64,000 bases of DNA from Palsa-883 sp963847615 (GTDB taxonomy: Bacteria > Pseudomonadota > Alphaproteobacteria > Acetobacterales > Acetobacteraceae): assembly GCA_963847615.1 (NCBI GenBank), contig CAWKAN010000014.1, positions 124,001 through 188,000 of the forward strand, read 5' to 3'. The position numbers and the translations under genes were made by a program. The stretch's first letter is position 1, and each line of letters opens with the position of its first letter. The notes under the pieces are model-generated. The model did no database searches and was not told the DNA's origin. It was given only the letters and a program-made list of their open reading frames with translations. Below, in pieces: positions 36,994-46,119 of the stretch.

Positions 36994-38546
36994 ATGCGCA
37001 GGTCGGTTGTGGTCGCGGTGGCAGGCGTCCTGGTTCTCGCCGCTGGCGGGGGCTACTACGGGCTTGAGGTGTATCCCCAGCAGCGGTTTCGCGCCGGCCT
37101 CGATCAGGCCCTGGCGACATTGCCGCCCGGCACGACGGCGACCTACCAGGACGCCCATTATTCGGCCCTGTCGCACCAGGCCGTGGTGACCGGATTGACG
37201 GTGCGGGCCAAGATCGCCGGACCGTCGCCCAACAGATCGACGTCACGGTGGACTCCGTCGAGACGGGCAATCCCAACCTGGATTTCCTCGGCTCGTGGCA
37301 GAAAGCCTTGCAAGACAAGGCCGCTTTCGCTCCGGACACGGCGATCCCGGTGGCCGATTCGATCGTGGTCAAAGGCGTGACGGTCCACTCCGCCGCGTTC
37401 GACGGCACCGAGGCAGCCGTCCGGTTCGACAAGTTGCGCGTCTATCCCTGGGCGTTGCTCCACGACGGCATGACCACCTGGAAGCAGCTCCAGGCATCGC
37501 TGTCGCACCGGTCGCAACCGCCGACGCTGGCCGACCTGCAGCCGCTGATGCGCGCCGAGGCTGCGGTGATGCTGGGGATCGCCTATGACGCCCATGCTTT
37601 CGAGACCATGAAGATTTCGGCGACGCTCCCAGGCAGCCAATTTGCCTATGAGGTCCATAAGGTGACGGGCGGCGGCTTCGACCGCGGGGTGATGCAGGGA
37701 GGAACCGCCGAAGGCATCGCCGCCAAGGGTCCCAACACCGGCACGTTATCGGTCGACCGCGTCGTGATGGGCGCAACCGACATGCGCGAACCCATGACCC
37801 GGATCGTCAACGGTGAAGCGCTGTCCCCCGCTTTGCTGAACGGGGTCAGGATCGGCCGGTTCGAGTATCGGGGGATCACGGTACAGCGGCCCGGCCAGCC
37901 GTCGATCCACGCCGGCACCTTGTCAATCGGACCGCTGGCCTTCGCCCAGGGGATGCCGGTCTCCGGGGCGCTCGCCTGGCAGGATGTCAGCGTTTCGCGG
38001 TCGCAATTGCGCGATGCCCAGGCACGGGATGCGCTTGCCAGGGTTGGCCTCGAAACGATAACGGCGAGTTTGACCCTGTCCTATGACTGGGATGTTGCCC
38101 AGCAGCGTGCGTCGCTGCACGATACGATGCTGAAGGTCAACGAGCTTGGCACGATCACCGTCGCGGCCGACCTGACCAACGTCCCCGCCAACCTTGCCGC
38201 GCTGAGGCAGGCGCGGTTGGCCCATGCCAGGCTGCGGTTCGAGGACGCGTCGCTGGTGGACCGGTTGTTGCGGGCGGGCGCGGCGCAAGGCGGCACGGAT
38301 CCCGCTGCCTACCGGCAGCAGATCGTCGGCTTGGTGCGCCAATCGAGCATGACGGCCGGCGAGGACAGCCCGGTGCTTGCGGCGGCGGCGCAAGCGCTCA
38401 GCGATTTCATCACCTCGCCGCACTCGCTCACGATCGAGCTTGCTCCGCCGGTTCCGGTCGGCTTCATCGCGCTCCAGCAGGCGGCAGCGGCTCCCGCCAA
38501 GCTGGCCAGCATGGTTGGCCTGGCCGTTTCGGCCAACCAGCCGTAG
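36994..38546 (+). CDS. DUF945-like exported protein, one frameshift
   Basis: The ATG at 36994 opens a basic N-terminus and one hydrophobic helix (VVVAVAGVLVLAAGGGYYGL), followed by EVYPQQRFRAGLDQALATLP. This is the start type of YdgA/DUF945 proteins, which are membrane-anchored and of unknown periplasmic function. Around 37222 the frame shifts by one base: gccggaccgtc would need an extra C to read ARTVAQQID. The long second part (SVETGNPNLDFLGSWQKALQ to VGLAVSANQP) is open to 38546. With the indel corrected the product would be ~517 residues, with many beta-strand-like repeats of the form xxSVDRVVMGAT. The family assignment is tentative. Confidence 0.55.
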
Positions 38547-38673
38547 CTCCGCCGACCCCGCCCCGGCTATCGCGCGCCACGGTCCGCGCTTGGAGGTCAT
38601 TCTCCTCCGCCGCGCAACTTTGCTTCACGTTCCGGCACGGCACGCGCCCGATCGGCGTGCCGGCCAGCTTGGT

Positions 38674-38706
38674 GTGATACCAGACGTCCGAAGGATTGAC
38701 CCATCG
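38674..38706 (-). repeat. End module of the dispersed intergenic element, minus orientation
   Basis: The reverse complement reads cgatgggtcaatccttcgga then cgtctggtatc, matching the 3' end of the elements at 21598-21788 and 23947-24108. It ends at the truncated 5' side of the UPF0158 remnant. Confidence 0.65.
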
Positions 38707-38707
38707 A

Positions 38708-38902
38708 CGGTGCGTCCCCGTCAGGGACTTTTTCCGCGGACCGGGCGCCTATGGCAGGTTCAAGGACCTGCTGCACGCAAACGGCATGCTCGAGACATGG
38801 TATGCGTTCGAAGCCAGCGCCACCGAGCAGGCTTTGCGCGCGTGGTGTGCCGAAGTCGGTATTCAGCTCGACGATCCACCGGCAGCAACGGACGCCGGCT
38901 GA
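38708..38902 (+). pseudogene. C-terminal remnant of a UPF0158-family gene
   Basis: The frame reads VRDFFRGPGAYGRFKDLLHA, then ETWYAFEASATEQALRAWCA and EVGIQL. This is the characteristic end of UPF0158 proteins (RGxGAxxRFKD..., WYAF..., W..E.GI). The N-terminal two-thirds is missing. The fragment begins immediately after a dispersed repeat module, suggesting that the repeat insertion or a deletion at it removed the 5' part. Function of the family is unknown. Confidence 0.6.
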
Positions 38903-39011
38903 CGCGGCCACGGCCGGCTGATGGCAGCAGCACCCAGCGGCGCTGTAACGAACTCAGGCTGGCAGACCGCCGCGCGCGTGGCATGATCCGCCCCGCAAGG
39001 GAGTGCCCGCG

Positions 39012-40817
39012 ATGCCCACCACCCACATGGTCCCGACGCGCGACGGCGTCCGCCTCGCCACCGACGTCTACCTGCCCGACGGTACCGGTCCGTTCCCGGT
39101 CATCATGGAGCGCACCCCTTACGGCCGCCACCTGACCAGCCGTAGCGAGATCACCGCGGCCAACCGCACCCCCGCCTCGCGTGCCGAGATCGCGGCGGGC
39201 TTCACCGCACACGGCTATGCCGTGGTCTACCAGGACACCCGCGGGCGCTACGGCTCCGAGGGCCGCTTCGTCAAATACCTGTCGGACGGCGAGGATGGGT
39301 TCGACACCTGCGCCTGGCTGCGCGCGCAGCCCTGGTGCGACGGGCGCCTCTGCACCATGGGCCTGTCCTACGCCGCGCACACCCAGGCCGCGCTCGCCTG
39401 CCTCGATCCGCCCGGGCTGGTGGCGCAGATCCTGGACTGCGGCGGGTTCGCCAATGCATGGCAGGCGGGCATCCGCCAGTCCGGCGCGTTCGAGCTGAAG
39501 CAGGCCACCTGGGCCTATCGCAACGCGCTGAGCTCGCCGGAGGCGGAGGCCGACAAGGTGATGCAGGCCGCCCTGCAGTCCGAGGACATCGCCGAGTGGT
39601 TCACCCGCATGCCCTGGCGCCAGGGGCACTCGCCGTTGCGCCACCATCCCGACTACGAGGCCTATCTGTTCGCGCAATGGTCGCACGGCGCGTTCGACGC
39701 GTTCTGGCAGCAACTCGGCATCTGGACCGAGGGTTTTCATGATCGCTATTCGCGCGCCGCCTGCGTGCACATGTCGTCCTGGTGGGACCCGTATCCGCTG
39801 ACGGCGACCGCCAACTATGTGGGGCTGAAGCGGGCCGGGCGGGGACCGCAGCGGCTGATCCTGGGGCCGTGGAAGCATGGCGATCGCTCCTGCTCCTGCT
39901 TCGGCGACGTCGAATTCGGCCCCGACGCGCCGATCGATGCCTGGGCCGGCGACTGGCGCGCCTATCGGCTGCGCTGCTTCGACCACGTGGTGAAGGGCAC
40001 GGCGCTGCACGAGCCGGCGGTGCGGATCTTCGTGATGGGCGGCGGCAGCGGGCGGCGCAACGCGGCGGGAAAACTGGAGCATGGCGGGCGCTGGATCAGC
40101 GCCGCCGACTGGCCGCTGCCCGAGGCCCGGCCGACCTCGTTCCACTTGCATGACAACCTCACGCTGGACGTGCTGGCGCCGCGCGCCACTGCCGCGTCGC
40201 TGTCGTACGACTTCGACCCGGCCCGCCCGGTGCCGACGATCGGCGGGGCGATGAGCAGCCTGGAACCGGTGGCCTCGGGGGGCAGTTGGGACCAGGTGGA
40301 GGCCCCGGGCTTCTTCGGCTGCGCGCCGCCCTATCTGCCGCTGGCCTCGCGGCCCGACGTGCTGGTGTTCCAGACCGCGGCGCTGCGCGCGCCGATCCAG
40401 GTGGTGGGACCGATCGAGGCCGAGCTGTTCGTCGCCACCGACGGCCCGGACACCGACTTCACCGCCAAGCTGATCGACGTGCATCCGCCCAGCGCCGACT
40501 ACAAGCGCGGCTACGCGATGATCCTGACCGACGGGATCCTGCGGCTGCGCTATGCCGAGGACCCGGCGCATCCGCGGTTGCGCCAGCCGGGCGAGGTGAC
40601 GCGCATCCGCATCACGCTGTTTCCGACGGCCAACCTGTTCCTGCCGGGGCACCGCATCCGGCTGGACATCGCCTCGGCGAATTTCCCGAAGTTCGACGTC
40701 AACCCGAACACCGGCGAACCCGAGGGGCTGGCGCGGCGGCGGCGGATCGCGGTCAACACCGTGTTCATGGATGCCGCCCGGCCGAGCCGGGTGGTACTGC
40801 CTTTGCTGGCGGTGTAA
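39012..40817 (+). CDS. CocE/NonD-family serine hydrolase (X-Pro dipeptidyl-peptidase-like)
   Basis: The 601-residue protein is an alpha/beta hydrolase with a C-terminal jelly-roll, as in cocaine esterase and glutaryl-7-ACA acylase. The opening VPTRDGVRLATDVYLPDGTG, the oxyanion Tyr region VIMERTPYGR, the strand YQDTRGRYGSEGRF, the nucleophile in GLSYAAH (Ser about 119) and a probable catalytic His in GPWKHG (about 289) are visible. The C-terminus shows VVGPIEAELFVATDGPDTDF and HRIRLDIASANFPKFDVNPN. The ATG at 39012 is preferred over a GTG at 39003 because aaggga sits about 10 nt upstream. No signal peptide is seen, so it acts in the cytoplasm. Confidence 0.88.
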   Translation: MPTTHMVPTRDGVRLATDVYLPDGTGPFPVIMERTPYGRHLTSRSEITAANRTPASRAEIAAGFTAHGYAVVYQDTRGRYGSEGRFVKYLSDGEDGFDTCAWLRAQPWCDGRLCTMGLSYAAHTQAALACLDPPGLVAQILDCGGFANAWQAGIRQSGAFELKQATWAYRNALSSPEAEADKVMQAALQSEDIAEWFTRMPWRQGHSPLRHHPDYEAYLFAQWSHGAFDAFWQQLGIWTEGFHDRYSRAACVHMSSWWDPYPLTATANYVGLKRAGRGPQRLILGPWKHGDRSCSCFGDVEFGPDAPIDAWAGDWRAYRLRCFDHVVKGTALHEPAVRIFVMGGGSGRRNAAGKLEHGGRWISAADWPLPEARPTSFHLHDNLTLDVLAPRATAASLSYDFDPARPVPTIGGAMSSLEPVASGGSWDQVEAPGFFGCAPPYLPLASRPDVLVFQTAALRAPIQVVGPIEAELFVATDGPDTDFTAKLIDVHPPSADYKRGYAMILTDGILRLRYAEDPAHPRLRQPGEVTRIRITLFPTANLFLPGHRIRLDIASANFPKFDVNPNTGEPEGLARRRRIAVNTVFMDAARPSRVVLPLLAV

Positions 40818-41378
40818 GGCGACGCCCAACAATGAATGAATTGATCGCGGTTGTGCAGCCTGGCGCCTCGGTGGGCAGGGTGACCGCATTTGGCCCGTGT
40901 CGCCGGCTTGCCTGGGCTGCCTACACTGGTCTTTCGGGAATCACGGTAAGGCGGGAAAGTAAGTCATCAAGCGGACACAGAGTTGCACAGAGGGCACACA
41001 GAGTTTCACAGAGAAAGCAAATGGCGCTTCGCGCAAGGTATTCCGACCTATATATCTGTCACCAGCGCGAAGCGTCAATAAAGACTTCTCTGTGAGACTC
41101 TGTGTGTCCTCTGTGCAACTCTGTGTCCGCTTGATTACTTGGTTGCCAAGCGGTGGCACCTTGAGTTTGATAAGTCGCCATCAGGATTGATGCCGAGCCA
41201 GTGCACCTGGAATGGAACTCCGCAGCCTGGCCAGGGCGCACCTCGAAGCGACAATTATTGAGCGTTGCCTAAGTGGCCTCGCAAGTGCTCGCCGCCCGGT
41301 CTGGCACCGGGGCGCCGCGCCAGGCTCTCTCGCCACGCTCCCTGGGCAACATCCGACAGTCCCGTTAGCCTTGCCGCA
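40818..41378. other. Intergenic region holding a long palindrome, no gene recognised
   Basis: Between the CocE-like hydrolase and the metallophosphatase only the palindrome at 40961-41140 is notable; open frames across it are products of the repeat. Confidence 0.6.
40961..41140. repeat. Long palindrome with cacagag-rich arms and gcgcttcgcgc core
   Basis: The left arm starts aagtcatcaagcggacacag and carries cacagagttgcacagag. The right arm mirrors it with two mismatches and ends gtgtccgcttgattactt. The arms are about 55 bp. An inner hairpin ggcgcttcgcgc / gcgcgaagcg sits near the centre. The arms are far less GC-rich than the surrounding DNA, suggesting that the element is foreign or mobile. 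Hairpins with cacagagg-type arms are common intergenic elements in bacteria. Confidence 0.9.
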
Positions 41379-42128
41379 ATGATCGACCTCTCGCCCGCTC
41401 CCGCCACGCTGCCCGCCGGACGGCGCGTCTACGCCATCGGCGACATCCATGGCTGCGACGCGCAACTCGCCACCCTGCATGCGATCATCGCCGAGGATCT
41501 GTCCCGCCGCCCGGTCGCAGCACCGCTGCTGCTGCATATCGGCGACTACGTGGATCGCGGCCCCGACACCGCCGGGGTGATCGCACGCCTGCTGCGCGGT
41601 TCGCCGCTTCCCGGCGTCCCGATGGTCAACCTGATGGGCAACCACGAACACACCATGCTGGAGGCGCTGTCGGGGGAGCGCGCGGCGGCGACCGACTGGC
41701 TGTTCGCCGGCGGCCGGCCGGCCCTGGAAAGCTACGGGGTCGATCCCGACTCGCCGCGTGAAAGTTGGCCGGACGCGGTGCCCGCCGCGCACCTCGACTG
41801 CCTGCGCGGCCTGTCGCTGATGCACCTTGAGGGCGGCTATGCCTTCGTGCACGCCGGCATCCGCCCGGGCGTGGTGCTGGCACACCAGGCGCGCGACGAC
41901 CTGCTGCGCATGCGCCAGCCGTTTCTGTATTCCGAGGCCGACTTCGGCGCCGTGGTGGTGCATGGCCACACGCCGGTGAAGGCGGCCGTGGTGCGGCCCA
42001 ACCGGATCGCCATCGACACCGGCGCGGTGTTCGGCGGCAAGCTGACCTGCGTCGTGCTGGAAGGCGAGACGCTCGGGTTTCTCACCGCCGACCCGGTGGG
42101 CGCACCGGTGCCGATCGCGCACCGGTAG
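41379..42128 (+). CDS. Calcineurin-like serine/threonine metallophosphatase
   Basis: The 249-residue protein carries the full PPP/symmetrical-phosphatase signature: GDIHGCDAQLATL (about 21-33), GDYVDRGPDTAGVI (about 54), GNHEHTMLEAL (about 86), FVHAGIRPGVVL and VVHGHTPVKAAVV. These supply the Asp, His, Asp, Asn and His ligands of the dimetal centre. The ATG at 41379 puts the first motif about 20 residues in, as usual. Possible roles are protein dephosphorylation or ApaH-like cleavage of dinucleoside polyphosphates. It appears monocistronic. Confidence 0.9.
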   Translation: MIDLSPAPATLPAGRRVYAIGDIHGCDAQLATLHAIIAEDLSRRPVAAPLLLHIGDYVDRGPDTAGVIARLLRGSPLPGVPMVNLMGNHEHTMLEALSGERAAATDWLFAGGRPALESYGVDPDSPRESWPDAVPAAHLDCLRGLSLMHLEGGYAFVHAGIRPGVVLAHQARDDLLRMRQPFLYSEADFGAVVVHGHTPVKAAVVRPNRIAIDTGAVFGGKLTCVVLEGETLGFLTADPVGAPVPIAHR

Positions 42129-42214
42129 CCTGGTTAGGGCGGTTCTTGCGGAGACGTCTCAGCGAGCCCCTGTTTCGACCAGTCAAATCGACCAATCGAA
42201 AGCGGCCACCCACC

Positions 42215-42460
42215 ATGCGCGAAATCCAGGCGTCCGCAGCCAAGACCCATCTCCCTCAGCTGCTGGATGACGTGGAACATGGCGAGACCATCATCATCAC
42301 CCGCCACGGCCGCGCCATCGCGCGTCTGGTGCCCGAGGCGCATCGGCGGCAGGCGGAGATCGACCAGGCAATCGAGGCCATCGGCCGATTGCGCGCACGG
42401 GTCGGCAAGCTGACCCTCGCGGAGCTGCTGTCGGCCCGCCACGAGGGGCACAAATACTGA
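42215..42460 (+). CDS. Phd/YefM-type antitoxin (VapB-like)
   Basis: The 81-residue protein reads MREIQASAAKTHLPQLLDDV, then HGETIIITRHGRAIARLVPE, the standard Phd/YefM DNA-binding fold. A helical C-terminus (AELLSARHEGHKY) would wrap the toxin. Its stop TGA shares its last base with the toxin's ATG, a common toxin-antitoxin arrangement. By family knowledge it should neutralise the PIN toxin and autorepress the pair. Confidence 0.9.
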   Translation: MREIQASAAKTHLPQLLDDVEHGETIIITRHGRAIARLVPEAHRRQAEIDQAIEAIGRLRARVGKLTLAELLSARHEGHKY

Positions 42461-42873
42461 TGCCCTTCGTGCTCGACGCGTCCATCGCGTTGGCCTGGGC
42501 ATTCGCCGACGCAGCCGATCCTCGCGCCACCGCGGCGCTCGCACGCATCCGAACCGATGCGGCGCTGGTGCCCGGCATCTGGTGGTTCGAGATCCGCAAC
42601 ACGCTGGTCGTCAACGAACGGCGCGGCCGGCTGACCGAGGCGGATACGGCTTGCTTCCTGCGAACGCTGTCGCGCCTCGCGGTGACGATCGATCGCCACC
42701 CGGGCGAGGCAGACGTCCTCACGCTGGCGCGCCGACACCGGCTCAGCGTCTATGCCGCGGCGTATCTGGAGCTGGCGCAACGCGACAGCGTCCCGCTTGC
42801 AACGCTCGATCGCGAGCTGATCGGCACCGCACGCGCCGCGCGAATTGGCCTGGTTGGCGAGTCGGCGGCATGA
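42460..42873 (+). CDS. PIN-domain VapC-like toxin with one substituted acidic residue
   Basis: VapC toxins are RNases that cleave tRNA or rRNA with Mg2+ held by acidic residues. The 137-residue protein has the first Asp (FVLDASIALAW, Asp6), Glu43 in WWFEIRNTLV, and the fourth Asp in LATLDREL. The third position, normally Asp in the motif YDAxYLxLA, is Ala here (SVYAAAYLELA, about residue 99). The codon gcc differs from gac by one base. The toxin may therefore be attenuated or dead, or the base may be a sequencing error. Confidence 0.88.
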   Translation: MPFVLDASIALAWAFADAADPRATAALARIRTDAALVPGIWWFEIRNTLVVNERRGRLTEADTACFLRTLSRLAVTIDRHPGEADVLTLARRHRLSVYAAAYLELAQRDSVPLATLDRELIGTARAARIGLVGESAA

Positions 42874-43114
42874 TGCCCGCCGACGCCATGACCGCCCCGA
42901 TGGGTGACGCTGCAATCCCGCAACGTCATCTCCGGTCTTGTCCCGGGGATTCGTTGTTGCCGCCGAACGGCAGGCAAAAGCTTGGCATCGGCGACTCCTT
43001 CGCGGAACCGTTGCGCGGGCTAGGCCAAGCACGATCCGTGCCGCTGGGACGCCAATACGCTGAGGCGCGGCGACAAGTGGGATCTGCAGGTGCCACCGAT
43101 CTCACATGCGATGG

Positions 43115-43720
43115 TCAGTGCCAGGCGCCGGTTGTCTGAAACTGGTCGAGCCGGCGCATCAACTTGGCGAGGCTCGGCGCGACGAGCGCGGCATGCGCCG
43201 GACGCCACATGCGTTGGATGAACGCCTGCATATGGTGGGTGTAGCCTACGCCAACGCGTCGGCCGGACGCTGGGCGGGGAACCATATCCTCGCGCACGTC
43301 CTTTCGACGCGACGCGCGCGCAAGCGCAACGAGAGCCGCCTTCGCGTCCTCCAACGCTTCGGGCGGTCCTGGAACCCGTCCTTCCGCCACGCGCAGATAC
43401 TCGGCGATCGCATGGCGGTCGGCAAGCAACCAAGCTTCGGTTTGCCGCACCGGAACGATCAGGCAGAGCCCTGCTGGTGCATCCGGGACAAGGTCGCGAA
43501 CCAGCTCGGGGGCGCAGGCAGCGTCGAGATCCAGATCGCGCTGGACAAGCCACGGGCCGAACCGAGCTGCGCTGATATAGCCACCCAGCTTCGCGTCGAG
43601 TTTGTGTTTGCCACCCGCTTCATGCACCGCCGCTACGTCGAGTTGCCGATCCGCCAGCAACCGCCGCAACACGAGCGCATCAACATACCCTTCGCAGGCG
43701 ATCGTGATCGCGGATGGCAT
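43115..43720 (-). CDS. DUF4276-like TOPRIM protein, partner of the AAA ATPase
   Basis: The 201-residue protein begins ITIACEGYVDALVLRRLLAD, with Glu10 in the TOPRIM-type acidic position. It continues with an acidic LVQRDLDLDAACAPELV (DxD at about 62-66) and LIVPVRQTEAWLLADRHAIA, the signature helix of DUF4276. TOPRIM domains use such Glu/DxD sets to bind metal and cut nucleic acid. It starts nine bases after the stop of the ABC-type ATPase gene on the same strand. By analogy with OLD, Gabija and PARIS (AriA ATPase with AriB TOPRIM), it is probably the effector of a two-gene defence module. Confidence 0.75.
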   Translation of the reverse strand: MPSAITIACEGYVDALVLRRLLADRQLDVAAVHEAGGKHKLDAKLGGYISAARFGPWLVQRDLDLDAACAPELVRDLVPDAPAGLCLIVPVRQTEAWLLADRHAIAEYLRVAEGRVPGPPEALEDAKAALVALARASRRKDVREDMVPRPASGRRVGVGYTHHMQAFIQRMWRPAHAALVAPSLAKLMRRLDQFQTTGAWH

Positions 43721-43729
43721 CGGGTTTGT

Positions 43730-44938
43730 TCAAAGATCGAGAAGCGAAAGCTGCTCGACCTGCCTGGGGCTCACGCGCGGCATGACCACGTCCGCCATTG
43801 TCGCCCCAGCGTCGAGCAGAGCCCTTGCGTCAGCGATGCTCGCCGCCACCTCGACCTTTGTGCCTTCCTCCTGCGGCGTCAGCAGGTGCACCTCATCGAG
43901 CCCGATGCCCTCGTCCTCCAGCAAGGCGGGGGAATGGGTCGTCAAAATGATCTGTCGCCCCCCCTTTTGCACACGCGCGAACATGGCCGGAAGCCGGCGG
44001 ATCACAGCCGGGCTGAGCGACAATTCCGGCTCTTCCAGCAGCAGCGGCCCGGCGCTTTCTTGTAGCACCCAAAGCAACCCGAGCAGCCTTAGCGTGCCGT
44101 CGGAGAAGCGTTCCTCCGACTGCCAATGCCCCTGTGGTCGCCAATGCTGGTAGTTCGCACGGATATGCCATCGTCCCTTGGCATCCGACTCAAGCTTGAT
44201 ATCGCGAAGCTGCGGCACGGCCACTTGCAGCGCGGTCTCGATTCGGCTCAGCCGCCGCGTGCGCGTCCTCTCTGCTGTGTCGGCCATCCGTGCTATCAGA
44301 TCACTCCCGAACGGATCTCCGATGACGGGCTGTACCCGTTCCGGTTCCTTGATCAGTTGCGGCACGACATGCAGATACCGAATGCTCGCCAGAAATGTGG
44401 CAAGTGGTCGGAATGCCTGGTTGGCATTGACGTTCTCAAGCGCCGTCTGGGTCAACCGCTCCGGATCGGCCCGGTCATGACTGTCGGGACGCTCCAGCAC
44501 AGGCTCGGCCTCGCCACCTCTGTAGACGCGCTCGCACGCGATCTTGGCCGGCCGGTTTCCCTGGCTGTTGAAGGCCAGCTCGTAACGCCAGGCTGGTTCG
44601 TCGGGGTCGGTGCCGATCTCCGCCCTGATGTTTACCTCGGAGAACCGCCGGGCGCTCAGCGCACGCAGCGATGCCACGCCATCACGGTGTCCCACAGCGG
44701 CTTGCAGACCGCCACTGCCACTTGTCGCGATGTCGCGCAAGAAACGAATGGCGTCCAGAAGATTGGATTTGCCCGACGCATTCGGCCCGACGATAAAGGT
44801 TCGGCTGGTCAACCGTAGATCGCAGCGCTGGAAATTCCGCCAGTTGTGCAGTTCCAAGCGCAGGATGCGCACGGCGTTGCTCTGTCGGTTCGGACTACGG
44901 CGCATGCTTGGTTGTCCCTGTGGCCTGTCACGCCTCAT
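43730..44938 (-). CDS. ABC/SMC-like AAA ATPase of a putative anti-phage ATPase-TOPRIM module
   Basis: The 402-residue protein is an AAA_21/AAA_15-type ATPase: RILRLELHNWRNFQRCDLRL, Walker A VGPNASGKSNLLDAIRFLRD, the signature-like FSDGTLRLLGLLWVLQE, Walker B PLLLEEPELSLSPAVIRRLP and switch His ILTTHSPALLEDE. A helical insertion lies between the two half-sites. This organisation is shared by OLD-family and AriA ATPases, which sense phage factors and control a TOPRIM nuclease. Alternative starts are 44995 and 44905; ATG 44938 is a compromise. It adjoins VapBC, which supports a small defence island. Confidence 0.82.
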   Translation of the reverse strand: MRRDRPQGQPSMRRSPNRQSNAVRILRLELHNWRNFQRCDLRLTSRTFIVGPNASGKSNLLDAIRFLRDIATSGSGGLQAAVGHRDGVASLRALSARRFSEVNIRAEIGTDPDEPAWRYELAFNSQGNRPAKIACERVYRGGEAEPVLERPDSHDRADPERLTQTALENVNANQAFRPLATFLASIRYLHVVPQLIKEPERVQPVIGDPFGSDLIARMADTAERTRTRRLSRIETALQVAVPQLRDIKLESDAKGRWHIRANYQHWRPQGHWQSEERFSDGTLRLLGLLWVLQESAGPLLLEEPELSLSPAVIRRLPAMFARVQKGGRQIILTTHSPALLEDEGIGLDEVHLLTPQEEGTKVEVAASIADARALLDAGATMADVVMPRVSPRQVEQLSLLDL

Positions 44939-45010
44939 ATCGTCACCCTGACGGAGCCCACACTGCCTCGTCCAGACAAGACAGCGTGCAGTCACCGCGC
45001 ATTTGGAACC

Positions 45011-46106
45011 TTACACGTTGAACCGGAACAGCAACACCTCGCCGTCCTTGACGACGTAGTCCTTGCCCTCGACGCGCATCTTGCCGGCCTCCTTCGCGCC
45101 CAGCTCGCCCTTGCAGGCGACGAAATCGTCATAGGCGATGGTCTCGCAGGCGATGAACCCGCGCTCGAAATCCTTGTGGATCACCGCTGCTGCCTGCGGC
45201 GCCTTGGTGCCCTGCACGATGGTCCAGGCCCGCGTCTCCTTCGGCCCCACGGTGAAATAGGTGATCAGCCCCAGCAGGTCGTAGCCGGCGCGGATCACCC
45301 GATCCAAGCCCGCTGTCGTGCAGCCCCAGCCCCTCCAGGAACTCGGCGCGATCGGCCTCCGGCAATTGCGCCACCTCGGCCTCGATCGCCGCCGAGACGA
45401 TCACCGTGCGCGCGCCCTCGGCTTTCGCCCACGCCGCCACCACCGCGGAGAACGCATTGCCCGCCGCCGCCGCTGCCTCCTCGACATTGCAGACATACAG
45501 CACCGGCTTCGAGGTCAGCAGTTGCAGCCGGCGCACCGCCTCCTCCTGTCCGGCCGGGATCGCGGTCCGCGCCGGCCGCCCCGCCTGCAGCGCCACCACC
45601 AGCGGCTCCATCAGCGCCACTGCCGCGAGGCTCTCCTTGTCGCCGCCGCGCGCCTTCTTCTGCGCCGCGTACAACCGCTTCTCCAGGCTCTCCAGATCGG
45701 CGAGCATCAGCTCGGTCTCCACCGTCTCGGCGTCGCGCAGCGGATCGATCGAGCCCTCGACATGCGTCACGTCGGGGTCCTCGAAGCAGCGCAGCACGTG
45801 GATGATCGCGTCGACCTCGCGGATGTTGGCCAGGAACTGGTTGCCCAGGCCCTCGCCCTTGCTGGCGCCGCGCACCAGCCCGGCGATGTCGACGAACTCC
45901 AGCGCGGTCGGCAGGATCTTCGCCGACTTGCCGATCGCCGCCAGCACCTCCAGCCGCTGGTCGGGCACGGCGACGCGCCCGACATTCGGCTCGATCGTGC
46001 AGAACGGATAGTTCGCCGCCTGCGCCGCCGCGGTCGCGGTCAGCGCGTTGAACAGCGAGGATTTGCCGACGTTCGGCAGCCCGACAATGCCGCAGTTGAA
46101 GCCCAT
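45011..46106 (-). CDS. ychF: Ribosome-binding ATPase YchF, one frameshift
   Basis: YchF (OLA1) is a near-universal Obg-family ATPase that binds the ribosome. The first part (from ATG 46106) has [59 protein letters not shown] and [10 protein letters not shown]. The last part, in another frame, has the TGS domain ([52 protein letters not shown]). The break is one base near 45303, between GLHDSGL and [11 protein letters not shown] true loss of this conserved gene is improbable, so I take the shift as a sequencing error. pth follows upstream at a 13-bp interval, same strand. Confidence 0.9.
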
Positions 46107-46119
46107 CCGCCCGTTACCC

